DNA of 64,000 nt from Leptolyngbya boryana PCC 6306 (GCF_000353285.1 NZ_KB731324.1:2436577-2500576); one strand, 5' to 3'. Counted from the first letter of the stretch, positions 35,324 through 43,918 are shown. The notes: generated from the letters alone by a model not told the origin. Numbers and translations are program-made.

Positions 35324-35440
35324 ACCCATCGCAATCGTTCAGCAAATGCGTAAAGTCTACTTCTCACAAACTCGACAATCTTCCTTCTCATCGCATGGCT
35401 CTGGTCAAAATAGCGCGATCGATTTTCTGCCCCGACTATA

Positions 35441-35746
35441 ATGACAGACACAACCATCCTGGCTTACCCACCCATGGTCACCCACGTCACCCTACCCGAA
35501 GCCACCGCCAACATTACCCAACTCCTCGATCGGGTGATCCAAGGCGAAGAAATCATCATTTCCCAAGATGGACAAGCGGTCGCCCATATCTCTCCTGCAA
35601 ACCGCGATCGTAAACCTCACTCCCCAGAGAATTCACCTCGTGTTCCTGGACAATACGCAGGCAAACTGATCATCCCAGACGACTTTAACGCCCCCTTACC
35701 AGACGATATCTTAAACAGCTTTCTCAATCCCGCCGACCCTCAGTAG
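35441..35746 (+). CDS. VapB/Phd-YefM-type antitoxin
   Basis: The 101-residue protein has the Phd/YefM dimerisation domain: THVTLPEATANITQLLDRV followed by GEEIIISQDGQAVAHISPA, a typical V..LP...A......L..V..GEE..I...G..VA.L pattern. The C-terminal tail, acidic and Pro-rich (NAPLPDDILNSFLNPADPQ), would bind the toxin. Start ATG 35441; ATG 35474 also possible. VapC follows after 3 bp. Confidence 0.85.
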   Translation: MTDTTILAYPPMVTHVTLPEATANITQLLDRVIQGEEIIISQDGQAVAHISPANRDRKPHSPENSPRVPGQYAGKLIIPDDFNAPLPDDILNSFLNPADPQ

Positions 35747-35749
35747 ACC

Positions 35750-36136
35750 ATGCGTGCTTTACTCGATACCCATGCTCTACTCTGGTGGGTTACCAACAAC
35801 TCTCGACTCTCTGTACCCGTTCAAGACATCATTTCAAATCCTGAAAACACGCTTTATCTCAGCGTTGCCAGCAGTTGGGAAATTATCATTAAATCCAACA
35901 TTGGCAAGCTTCCCCTTCCAGAACCTCCGACCCAATTTATTCGATCTTGCCTAACGGCTAACCGTTTTGAGAGCCTGACCATCAATCTCGCCCACATTCT
36001 GCAAGTGGATAGCCTTCCCGATCATCACAAAGATCCATTCGATCGAATTCTAATTGCCCAAGCTCAGGTCGAAAACATCCCGATTCTGACGATTGATCAT
36101 CTCATCGCTCAGTACCCCGTACAAACCATTTGGTGA
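35750..36136 (+). CDS. VapC-type PIN-domain toxin
   Basis: The 128-residue PIN ribonuclease opens with MRALLDTHALLWWV (first catalytic Asp in LLDTH), has SVASSWEIIIKSNIGKLPLP (conserved E and K), HHKDPFDRILIAQAQ (Asp pair) and the last acidic strand in ILTIDHLIAQY. All four expected acidic positions are present, so it is probably active and cuts tRNA or rRNA as other VapC toxins do. It is preceded after 3 bp by its antitoxin and ends the island; a 170-bp gap then precedes the ThDP enzyme. Confidence 0.9.
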   Translation: MRALLDTHALLWWVTNNSRLSVPVQDIISNPENTLYLSVASSWEIIIKSNIGKLPLPEPPTQFIRSCLTANRFESLTINLAHILQVDSLPDHHKDPFDRILIAQAQVENIPILTIDHLIAQYPVQTIW

Positions 36137-36307
36137 AGCATCGCGATCACCATGATTCTCTATTCTTTCACCTAAAATCATCGATTTTGTTCTATTCACT
36201 GCATCAACACATCGATCCCTCACATGCCAGCAAGATTGATTCTCAAGCGTGCAACGTCTGTGTACGATAGAGTGTCAGACCCATTACAAGACGCAGCAGG
36301 TGTAAGT

Positions 36308-38518
36308 ATGACCGCAGTGACAAACCCAATCTCGACCAAACCCGCTTTTACAGAAGGGATTCAATACTTCAGCGACGAGTTACCAGGGTTTGAGACATAT
36401 GGCAAAACATCAGCGATCGCCGACGGCAAAACCGCGATCACTGACCCAACCGACCCGGCTGCGGGCTATCAAACACTGCTCGCTGCGGACGCACTGCGCT
36501 ATTTGATTCTGCAAATGACAGCCAGTAAAGCCTCTGGACACCCCGGTGGATTTGCCAGCCAAGCCGAAGCCTATGCAGCCTTTGTCATGTTAGGGCATAA
36601 AAACATCATCACCGAAGTCGGACATCACGCGCCCGGATTTTATAGTGCCATGTTCCTCGATCGCTCTCTTGAAGATATGGGCATCGAAACCGTACAGCAA
36701 TTGCGCGATCGCTTCCGGGAAAAGCATGGACTCTTAGGGCACTTGTCCGGTTTCATTCCGGGAATTTTGGCTCCGGCAGGGCCTTTGGGGCAAGGGCAGC
36801 ATTTTGCAATGGCAGCATCTCTCCTGCATCGCGATAAATTGTTCCCCTTTACTGTCGGGGATGGTGGATTAGGTGAGCCATACATTATGAGTTCGATGGC
36901 ACACTTCAACACCGCATTTCCAGGGGTGACGAACTTCTTGCCGATCTTGGTTTGGAATGGCTACTCGCAAGAGCATCACAGCATGGTGTCGCTCAAAACC
37001 AATGAGCAAATGATCGACTTCTGGAAAGGGAATGGATTCGAGAATGTTGTCCTAGTCGATGCGAAAGATTTTGACGATCGCAATCAGCCCAGCGAGTACG
37101 TTGATAGCACCGTGTTCTCTTTGGAGAATCGGATTAAGTTTACAAACGCAGTCTTAACCGCCGCAGATCAAGCCGCGAAATCGGCATTGGGCGGTCAGTT
37201 AACCGTCTTCATCATCAAACAGCTCAAAGGTGCAGGGGTTCACGCAAAAGGCTCGAAGTCTCACAACCTCTATGCTCAACACACGCTAGAAAATGAAGAC
37301 ATCATCACCGCATTGAAAGCGCGGGCATTGACTCCTGAAGCTTGGGCATTAGTGCGATCGAACTGTGAACGTGCAGGCGGTGGTTCTGCTAGCAAAACGG
37401 TTGTGACTGAATTCGAGCGGGCTTTACCCGATTTAGGACAGTTGCCGCTCGAAGAATATGCCGTGGGCGGAGATGCGAAAGTTTCGACGACTGCAATGGG
37501 TCGATTGGTGGGACATGTTGGACAAAGCGATCGCGCTTTCTTAGTGACCAACGCAGACGGAAACGAAGCCTCTGGGATTGCCAACATTAACCAGGCATTG
37601 AAGATCATTCACCCGACCGAAGATTCGCTCTATAACCAAGCCCCCAACGGTCAAGTCTATGAGCCTTTGAGCGAAGATGCTTGTGCGGGATTAGCAGCAG
37701 GACTGGCATTAATGGGATGTCGATCGCTGTGGTGTTCTTATGAATCCTTCGCCATTAACGGACTACCTATCTGGCAAACCGTAACGCAAGCGATGGCAGA
37801 ATTGCGTCGTCCCACCCCTTCGACCATTACATTGTTTACCGCTGGAGCCTTAGAGCAAGGACGAAATGGCTGGACTCACCAACGTCCTGAAGTTGAAGCG
37901 TACTTTGCCGCAATGCTCAGAAATGGCAACGTGTTCGCACTATTCCCACCCGATGCGAATAGCATTCAAGCTTGTTATGACTGGGCACTGACCACGAAAA
38001 ACAAAGGCGTTGTGATCACAGCGAGTAAATCCCCGTTGCCGATTCGGACAACCTTAGAACAGACGCGACAAGCGATCGAGCAAGGTGGCATCATTCTGCA
38101 TGAAAGCACTGGATCGAAAACGATCGTATTTGGTGTCATTGGCGATATGACTTTAGTGCCTGTGTTTGAAGCAGCATCGAGTCTAGAAGCTCAAGGATAT
38201 GGGGTAAGAATTGTCTCGATCGTCAATCCTCGCCGCTTATATCGTGCATCCGATGTAGCTTGGGACACCTGCTCTGAGCCGGATGGTGGATTTATTGATG
38301 ATGCAACGTTTGACACACTGTTTGGTGGCGATGCCTTAATCGGTGTCACCGGTGGCGCAAGCGGAATGCTAGAGCCAATCATGCTTCGGAGTACCGCAAA
38401 ACGCGATACCTTTGCTTGGAGACGCGGTGAGACGACTGCAACTGCAGGCGAACTGATGGCATTTAACAGCATTACCGCAGCAGGTATGGTGAACCGAGCG
38501 ATCGAGCTTGCTCGCTAA
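36308..38518 (+). CDS. Phosphoketolase/transketolase-like ThDP enzyme
   Basis: About 736 residues from ATG 36308 (AGGTG seven bases upstream; the frame opens at 36224 without one). The N-domain has ALRYLILQMTASKASGHPGGFASQAEAY (core SGHPGGF) and the ThDP motif FTVGDGGLGEPYIMSS with the Asn in VWNGYSQEHH. The C-domain has VYEPLSEDACAGLAAGLALMG, SLWCSYESFAINGLPIW, GRNGWTHQRPE and LFPPDAN, which resemble phosphoketolases (YE.F, NG.THQ.P), while the N-domain and length resemble transketolases. It likely acts on sugar phosphates, but reaction and substrates are not settled; cyanobacterial genomes label the family inconsistently. Monocistronic with a strong hairpin 3'. Confidence 0.75.
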   Translation: MTAVTNPISTKPAFTEGIQYFSDELPGFETYGKTSAIADGKTAITDPTDPAAGYQTLLAADALRYLILQMTASKASGHPGGFASQAEAYAAFVMLGHKNIITEVGHHAPGFYSAMFLDRSLEDMGIETVQQLRDRFREKHGLLGHLSGFIPGILAPAGPLGQGQHFAMAASLLHRDKLFPFTVGDGGLGEPYIMSSMAHFNTAFPGVTNFLPILVWNGYSQEHHSMVSLKTNEQMIDFWKGNGFENVVLVDAKDFDDRNQPSEYVDSTVFSLENRIKFTNAVLTAADQAAKSALGGQLTVFIIKQLKGAGVHAKGSKSHNLYAQHTLENEDIITALKARALTPEAWALVRSNCERAGGGSASKTVVTEFERALPDLGQLPLEEYAVGGDAKVSTTAMGRLVGHVGQSDRAFLVTNADGNEASGIANINQALKIIHPTEDSLYNQAPNGQVYEPLSEDACAGLAAGLALMGCRSLWCSYESFAINGLPIWQTVTQAMAELRRPTPSTITLFTAGALEQGRNGWTHQRPEVEAYFAAMLRNGNVFALFPPDANSIQACYDWALTTKNKGVVITASKSPLPIRTTLEQTRQAIEQGGIILHESTGSKTIVFGVIGDMTLVPVFEAASSLEAQGYGVRIVSIVNPRRLYRASDVAWDTCSEPDGGFIDDATFDTLFGGDALIGVTGGASGMLEPIMLRSTAKRDTFAWRRGETTATAGELMAFNSITAAGMVNRAIELAR

Positions 38519-38525
38519 GACGAAC

Positions 38526-38558
38526 AGGACTCAAAGTTCTCGAAGAACTTTGAGTCCT
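38526..38558 (+). terminator. Perfect 15-bp hairpin after the ThDP enzyme gene
   Basis: The arms AGGACTCAAAGTTCT and AGAACTTTGAGTCCT pair perfectly around a 3-nt CGA loop, 8 bp after the stop codon. No T-tract follows, so it may stabilise the mRNA end or act as a weak terminator. Confidence 0.65.
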
Positions 38559-38581
38559 CAACCCTCACGCACGACAAAGCA

Positions 38582-39049
38582 ATGATTATCCATCTCACTG
38601 CCGAACAGATTGATACAGTCGATCTCAGTCAAGTGATCGACCGCATCGAATCTCTCAAACCCAACCTCCGTGAACATGAGCAATCGATTCAATTTAAAAT
38701 TGACTACCCTTTAGACCCTAGCGATCCGCGTGAATATTCAGAGATTCCAGAGATCCGATTGTGGTTTATCCGGCTCGATGCGACCTATCCTTGGATGCCA
38801 TTTTTACTGAACTGGTCGGAAAAGGAACTGGGTCGCTATGCTGCCATGCTCGTTCCGCATCAAATTCAGAAAGATGGGATTGAATACAACCCGGAAGCCT
38901 TAGAAATCTTCGTCATGCAGAAAACGTTTGTGATGCTGAATTGGCTCACCGAACAGCAAATTGAAGCTCGATCGCGGGTCAAGTCGATGACGAAGACGTT
39001 AGGGTATGAGTTAGATGATGCCTTTTTCTTGATGCTAGAAGGACGCTAA
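38582..39049 (+). CDS. CRR6-family NdhI maturation factor
   Basis: The 155-residue protein carries the conserved blocks SIQFKIDYPLDPSDPREYSEIPEIRLWFIRLDATYPWMPFLL (cores YPLDPSDPRE, EIRLWFIRLD) and RYAAMLVPHQIQKDGIEYNPEALEIFVMQK, and a tail LGYELDDAFF. This fits the CRR6 family, which in chloroplasts and cyanobacteria helps mature the NdhI subunit of the photosynthetic NDH-1 complex. The assignment is from family recall. It is 63 bp after the ThDP gene and 28 bp before the flippase, so the three may be weakly co-transcribed. Confidence 0.8.
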   Translation: MIIHLTAEQIDTVDLSQVIDRIESLKPNLREHEQSIQFKIDYPLDPSDPREYSEIPEIRLWFIRLDATYPWMPFLLNWSEKELGRYAAMLVPHQIQKDGIEYNPEALEIFVMQKTFVMLNWLTEQQIEARSRVKSMTKTLGYELDDAFFLMLEGR

Positions 39050-39077
39050 GATAACTTTGCGTTCTAAAGGTGAGTGC

Positions 39078-40424
39078 ATGAGGAATTGGGGAGGACGGAT
39101 TGCAGAAGTTTGGCAGCGTGGATCTCGCTCGCTTCAGGGACGCGATGGCACATCTGCCATTCTTCAAACCTTGCTTGCTCGATTTCTGATCATTTTTCTC
39201 AATGTCGCAACCGGAACCATCACCGCAAGGCTGTTGGGTCCAAGTGGTCGGGGAGAACAAGCTGCAATGGCGATTTGGCCCCAATTTTTTGCATATTCTT
39301 TGTCGTTCGGCTTACCGAGCGCCCTACTTTACACGCTCAAAAAATATCCGACTGAGCGATCGAAAAGTTTCTCAGCCGCTATTCTCATTGGCGTGATCCT
39401 GAGTACTATCGGTGCTGTGATTGGAATTTTTACGATTCCAATCCTTCTGAGAAAATACTCAGTTGATACAATTCATTTTGCACAAGCGCTGATGTTAGCC
39501 GTTCCGATCGCAATGTTCACAGAAATTCTGCGATCGTCTATGGAGGCAAGTGACGAATTCGCGATCGCGAATCAAATGCGCTATGTTTTCCCACTCGGTA
39601 CTTTAGTCATGCTAGTCGGACTGGCGCTCTTGGGAAAACTGACTCCATTTACGGCAGTGATTTCTTACTGGCTACCTGGAATCCCGATTTTGGTTTGGAT
39701 GATCGCTTGTACTCGGCGGTTTTTTACAATTCGATTTGAGCGGGTTCGACGATCGACCAAACGACTGCTCAGCTATGGCTTGCGGGCTTATGGGATTGAC
39801 CTCGTTTCTACTTTAGCGGGACAACTCCAGCAGGTCTTAGCTGTCAGTTTGTTAGTTCCGGCAGCAATGGGGCTATTTGCGATCGCGTTTAGTCTCTGTC
39901 AATTGCTGTATGTCGTTCAAAGTTCATTTGTCACCGTGCTATTTCCCAAAGCGGCGGCACGTCCTACAGAAGAAGTTTTACAGATGACAGGTCGAGCGGC
40001 TCGAATTGGCGGATTTTTAGCAATTGTAATGGCAGCTTTCATGATGATCTGTGCACCGCTCGTTCTGAACTTACTCTATGGAAAAGAATACTTAGCAGCA
40101 ATTCCGGTCTTTCGAGTGTTAGCGCTTGAAACGGTTGTGAGCGGGACTTCGGTGATTCTAGCGCAAGCGTTTATGGCACTTGATCGTCCGGGGATTGTAA
40201 CTGTGATTCAAAGCTTAGGGCTAGGCTTGGGCATCCCGTTAATTTTATGGTTGACTCCGAGCTACGGATTACTAGGTCTAGGTCTAGCTTTACTCTGCTC
40301 AGCGCTCATTCGATTAGCTTCAACATTAATCTGCTACCCAGTCGTGCTAAAAACTGCTCCACCTAGCCTATGGTTTGTCCCGCAAGACATTGAGTTCATA
40401 CGGGACAAACTCTATCGGCGTTAG
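39078..40424 (+). CDS. Oligosaccharide flippase (Wzx/MOP-type)
   Basis: About 448 residues from ATG 39078 (AAAGGTGAG upstream). It has 12-14 hydrophobic helices, opening with TLLARFLIIFLNVATGTITARLLGPSGRGEQAAM (core RLLGPSGRGEQA), a stretch found in polysaccharide flippases of the MOP superfamily. Such proteins move lipid-linked glycans across the inner membrane for exopolysaccharide or O-antigen synthesis. No glycosyltransferases are adjacent, so its pathway is unknown. Confidence 0.88.
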   Translation: MRNWGGRIAEVWQRGSRSLQGRDGTSAILQTLLARFLIIFLNVATGTITARLLGPSGRGEQAAMAIWPQFFAYSLSFGLPSALLYTLKKYPTERSKSFSAAILIGVILSTIGAVIGIFTIPILLRKYSVDTIHFAQALMLAVPIAMFTEILRSSMEASDEFAIANQMRYVFPLGTLVMLVGLALLGKLTPFTAVISYWLPGIPILVWMIACTRRFFTIRFERVRRSTKRLLSYGLRAYGIDLVSTLAGQLQQVLAVSLLVPAAMGLFAIAFSLCQLLYVVQSSFVTVLFPKAAARPTEEVLQMTGRAARIGGFLAIVMAAFMMICAPLVLNLLYGKEYLAAIPVFRVLALETVVSGTSVILAQAFMALDRPGIVTVIQSLGLGLGIPLILWLTPSYGLLGLGLALLCSALIRLASTLICYPVVLKTAPPSLWFVPQDIEFIRDKLYRR

Positions 40425-40482
40425 AGATGCAGGAACTGTTTGGCTGACAAAACCGCCTGAACATTAGCTTGACTGCGTTTCT

Positions 40483-40620
40483 GTCCCGCACCGGATTGAA
40501 AACCCGGTGCTAGCCGTGCAAACTCCCTCAAGGGACTACAGAACCTAGCCAATGGCTCAGAAAGACAGCCTCTTTAGAGACTTTGCCCGGACGAGCACGG
40601 GATTTCAACCTCGTGCGGGA
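40483..40620. repeat. 138-bp element with 9-bp terminal inverted repeats and internal hairpins
   Basis: GTCCCGCAC (40483-40491) and GTGCGGGAC (40612-40620) close a region that contains GCACCGG/CCCGGTGC, AGTCCCT/AGGGACT-type and GCACGGG/CCTCGTGC hairpins. No protein is encoded. The order (outer stem, several inner stems) looks like a multi-branched RNA or a mobile-element end. Positions of the arms were read by eye. Confidence 0.5.
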
Positions 40621-40621
40621 C

Positions 40622-40645
40622 AAGTAAAACTTGCAAGTTTTACTT
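40622..40645. terminator. 24-bp perfect palindrome over the S9 peptidase stop codon
   Basis: AAGTAAAACTTG and its reverse complement form a continuous 24-bp palindrome (40622-40645). It includes the last codons of the S9 peptidase gene and its stop. It could be a terminator or simply a binding site. Confidence 0.55.
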
Positions 40646-42592
40646 TAACAAGGTCTCTTTGATAAACATGATGGTGGAATAGAACTGAAAATCAATATTT
40701 CTCTTCTTTGAGAATCCATGACCTTCATCGGTTGCCATCAGATACCAAACCGGAACATTGTTCTTTCTCACAGTTTTTACGATCTGTTCTGCTTCATTTA
40801 ATGGAACTCTTGGATCGTTTTTACCATGAATGACAAAGAGAGGTTTCTTGATTCTTTCCGCATTATTTAACGGAGAAATCTTGAGCAGAAATTCTCTCAT
40901 TTTTGGATCGCGTTCGTCTCCATATTCAACTCGGCGTAAATCCCGACGATAGCCTTCCGTCCGCTCTAAGAAACTGACAAAATTCGAGATTCCGACAATA
41001 TTAATTGCAGCACGAATACGATCGCTATAATTCGTCGCCACCGCCAATGACATATATCCGCCATAACTGCCGCCTGTGACTAAAACTCGATCCTTGTCTA
41101 ACCCCGGTTGAGTCGCAATCCAGTCTAGCAATGCGCCAATATCTTTCACAGAATCTTCGCGTAGATAACCATTATCTAGCTTCAAAAATGTCTTGCCATA
41201 TCCAGTTGATCCCCGCACATTTGGGAAAATTACGGCAACACCTAATTCATTTAAGTAATAGTTGATGCGTCCTAAAAAGCTAGGTCTGGATTGCCCTTCT
41301 GGACCTCCATGAATATTGATAATGACAGGACGTTTGCCTGTGAATTTTGCAGGCGGACGATAGAGAAACCCAGAAATTGTACGATCGTCAAAACTCTTCC
41401 AGCGAACCAATTCTGCTTCTGAGAAATTCGCAGTATTTAATCCACCTGTTTCACTCTCTGTCCAGCGATCGATTTTGTTCGTCACTGTATTCAGCGAATA
41501 TACATCTGCTGTTGAGCGCGAAGAAACTAAAGTAAATCCTAGATCTTGATTATTGCGATGCCAGATAATTCCGCTCACTTGTCCGATCGGCAACTTTGGC
41601 AAAGCTTTCTCTTGATTTGTCGCCGTATCTAGCAAATGCAGCACGCTAATGCCATCTTCATTGGTCACAAACGCAAGCTGTTTGCCATCGTGAGACAAAT
41701 CAAAATCTTCAACATCCCAAGGAATTTGAGTGCTGAGGTAAGTATGCTTGAAGGTTGCTAAATCGATGTAGGCTAAGCGTTGAAATTCCGATTCTCGATC
41801 GGTAATCACATACAATCCTTTGCCATCTTTACTAAACACACCGCCTTGATAAGAAACCTTATCTTTTTCACCTTTTGGCGTGAGTAGCTTTTTCTCACCC
41901 GAAGTCGTATCAAATAACCAAAGATAGCTCTCATTGATCGAGACGTATTCGATGACTAAAAGCTGTTTATCATCGGGTGACCAATTTAATCCACCCCAAC
42001 CGCCGCCTTCAACTTCAGCCAGTAAGCGATCGCTCTTTGGATCGGTTGGATTAATCGTATAAAAATCAGTATCCTTTCCAGTCCGCCGGGTCGAAGTATA
42101 AATCATGCGATCGCCTTGATTCGACCAAACCCCGCCGCTATTCTTCGACTTGCCATCTGTGAGTAACGTAATATCGCCTGTTGCAAAATCATAGCGATAG
42201 TTCTGGCTAAACTCATTGCCGCCTGTATCTTTACTAAACACAAAGTAATCCCCTTTCGTCGGCTGATAACTTGCCCGAAACACAGGTTCAGTAAAGAAAG
42301 TCATCTGCTGCCGACTTCCCAGTGGAAAAGCAACGCGGTGGATTTGAGGCGCGTCTCCGAATCGCGTCACAATCAAGGCTTCGCGACGTTCAGGATGCCA
42401 ACTCACAAATCCTGCGGAACGGAACTGAGTATAGCGATCGACGGTTTGTGCCAACGATTCAGGAATAGGTGGAATGCCTTCGGCGACGAGGTTATCGCCC
42501 GGCGTAATGTTGGTTGTCTGCGCTACTGTCATAGATCCAGAGATGAGAAGAACCGCGAGAACTGCGGCAAAAAAACGTGTAAGAAATCGCAT
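40640..42592 (-). CDS. S9-family prolyl oligopeptidase-like secreted peptidase
   Basis: About 650 residues from ATG 42592 (MRFLTRFFAAVLAVLLISGSM, a signal peptide ending near VAQT). Residues about 60-390 form a beta-propeller of WD-like blades (SPDDKQLL, SKDGKGLYV, SHDGKQLAFV). The C-terminal alpha/beta hydrolase has RPVIINIHGGPEGQ, FPNVRGSTGYG, catalytic Ser in GGSYGGY, Asp in HGKNDPRVP and His in DEGHGFSK. It probably hydrolyses peptides in the periplasm, as do S9 acylaminoacyl or dipeptidyl peptidases. It follows the small secreted gene by 54 bp. Confidence 0.92.
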   Translation of the reverse strand: MRFLTRFFAAVLAVLLISGSMTVAQTTNITPGDNLVAEGIPPIPESLAQTVDRYTQFRSAGFVSWHPERREALIVTRFGDAPQIHRVAFPLGSRQQMTFFTEPVFRASYQPTKGDYFVFSKDTGGNEFSQNYRYDFATGDITLLTDGKSKNSGGVWSNQGDRMIYTSTRRTGKDTDFYTINPTDPKSDRLLAEVEGGGWGGLNWSPDDKQLLVIEYVSINESYLWLFDTTSGEKKLLTPKGEKDKVSYQGGVFSKDGKGLYVITDRESEFQRLAYIDLATFKHTYLSTQIPWDVEDFDLSHDGKQLAFVTNEDGISVLHLLDTATNQEKALPKLPIGQVSGIIWHRNNQDLGFTLVSSRSTADVYSLNTVTNKIDRWTESETGGLNTANFSEAELVRWKSFDDRTISGFLYRPPAKFTGKRPVIINIHGGPEGQSRPSFLGRINYYLNELGVAVIFPNVRGSTGYGKTFLKLDNGYLREDSVKDIGALLDWIATQPGLDKDRVLVTGGSYGGYMSLAVATNYSDRIRAAINIVGISNFVSFLERTEGYRRDLRRVEYGDERDPKMREFLLKISPLNNAERIKKPLFVIHGKNDPRVPLNEAEQIVKTVRKNNVPVWYLMATDEGHGFSKKRNIDFQFYSTIMFIKETLLK

Positions 42593-42646
42593 TTCCTCAT
42601 GATACGAGAGATCTTCGATCGTGATTCGCTCTTTTGCAACCTGCAA

Positions 42647-42952
42647 CTATCTAAGGTGTTGCATTTTCGGTATCACTCTATTGCGAATCGAATCGCTTTG
42701 AAATTCCTGATCGCGTAGTTTCGGATCAATCCTTAACGGGCTTTCTTGCTGAGCTGTAAATCGCCGTTCTAAAAGTCGAATTTCGCGCTCTAGTTGGTTG
42801 TGCCCAAGATTGAAAAATTCTTGTGAGTTTGAAGGAGTGAGATCGCGGCTGAGGCGTTGGCGATCGCGCACAGATAAATTTGGAATGGATTGAGCTTGAA
42901 CAGCAGAACTGATCAGCAGCAAGGGAACGATCAGAAACGCAAATTTAAGCAT
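42647..42952 (-). CDS. Small secreted protein of unknown function
   Basis: A 101-residue protein from ATG 42952 (MLKFAFLIVPLLLISSAVQAQ), preceded by GAGGT. A signal peptide of 20-21 residues is clear. The mature part is highly charged and helical (NLSVRDRQRLSRDLT, LEREIRLLERRF), with no Cys. The family was not recognised. It lies 36 bp after the RluA-like gene and 54 bp before the S9 peptidase gene on the same strand, so it may be co-transcribed with them. Confidence 0.7.
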   Translation of the reverse strand: MLKFAFLIVPLLLISSAVQAQSIPNLSVRDRQRLSRDLTPSNSQEFFNLGHNQLEREIRLLERRFTAQQESPLRIDPKLRDQEFQSDSIRNRVIPKMQHLR

Positions 42953-42988
42953 AGTGACCTCTTTAAAATGCAATTCGCATCCTAGACT

Positions 42989-43918
42989 TCAATTATAGGA
43001 AGGACTGAGCAAAGTCGGAGGTTCTGCTTGAATCGTCATCTTTTCTTTGCTAACAGGATGAATCAACCCGACAGTATACGCATGAAGTAAATAACCACAA
43101 TCTCCAGGCACTGAGTTTTGATTGATAGCGACTCCTCCCACTCCATAAAGCGGATCACCCCAAAGTGGATATCCTGCTGCCGCTAAGTGAATCCGAATCT
43201 GATGCGGTCTTCCGGTGGGAATTGTAACTTCTAGCAACGTGGCATTCGGAATGCGATCGCGCTCTAGCACCTGGCAATGGCTGATGGCTTCTTTCCCGGT
43301 TTCCGTTGCGACATACAACTCTCCAAGCTGTGGATAGGCAACCTTGCCAATTCGGTGAGTGACAGTGAACTGATCTGCATCAGGAATTCCAGTAACGAGC
43401 GCCCGATATCGTTTTTCAAACGTACGATCGCGCAAATCCTTCGATAACTGAGATCGTGCTAGCTCTGTTTTTGCTAAAACAATCACTCCCGAAGTTCCTC
43501 TGCCTAATCGGTGAATTGGAACTGGAGGAGTCGCATACTCGCGGCGTAGCCATCCCCACAATGTATTTTCCAGAAAGCCTGCGCCGGGTAAGACAGGCAA
43601 TCCAGACGGTTTGGATAAAATAAGCAAGTGCTCATCCTCGTATAGCGATTGAATCTCGAATGAAACATCTGGCTCGATCCAAGGCGAGCGCTGATAAGAC
43701 AGCAGTTGACCAGGCTGCAATGGCATTTCGGGATCGCTGACTGGAATATCATTGATCGAAATTGCGCCAGACTGAATGCGATCGAGCCAATCTTGTCGAG
43801 AAGAATGCGGATAACGCTCAGCATAATAATCTAGTAACGTCCTTCCTTGCCGATCGATTCGATCTGTGTACACCCAACCCTGATTGAAATGACTCAAAAA
43901 AAGATTCTCCAAATTCAA
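42989..43918 (-). CDS. RluA-family pseudouridine synthase-like protein lacking the canonical catalytic Asp
   Basis: The 309-residue protein has an N-terminal S4-like segment (about 35-70: RQDWLDRIQSGAISINDI) and the RluA core: DEHLLILSKPSGLPVLPG, then IHRLGRGTSGVIVLAKT, FEKRYRALVTG, and RPHQIRIHLAAAGYPLWGDPLYG. In RluA enzymes the HRLD motif supplies the catalytic Asp; here the fourth position is Gly. Similar HRLGRGTSG motifs are known to me from plant RluA-type proteins, so the change marks a subfamily rather than a sequencing error. Function may be RNA binding without, or with altered, catalysis. Its 5' end overlaps the divergent hydrolase gene by 30 bp. Confidence 0.8.
   Translation of the reverse strand: MNLENLFLSHFNQGWVYTDRIDRQGRTLLDYYAERYPHSSRQDWLDRIQSGAISINDIPVSDPEMPLQPGQLLSYQRSPWIEPDVSFEIQSLYEDEHLLILSKPSGLPVLPGAGFLENTLWGWLRREYATPPVPIHRLGRGTSGVIVLAKTELARSQLSKDLRDRTFEKRYRALVTGIPDADQFTVTHRIGKVAYPQLGELYVATETGKEAISHCQVLERDRIPNATLLEVTIPTGRPHQIRIHLAAAGYPLWGDPLYGVGGVAINQNSVPGDCGYLLHAYTVGLIHPVSKEKMTIQAEPPTLLSPSYN

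Larger units (their letters stand above)
34586..35401 (+). repeat. 20-bp exact direct repeat bounding the HigBA-like genes
   Basis: The sequence TCCTTCTCATCGCATGGCTC occurs at 34586-34605 (inside the last codons of the NLR gene) and again at 35382-35401 (after the HigA-like gene). Everything between is the HigBA-like module plus 75 bp. Confidence 0.85.
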
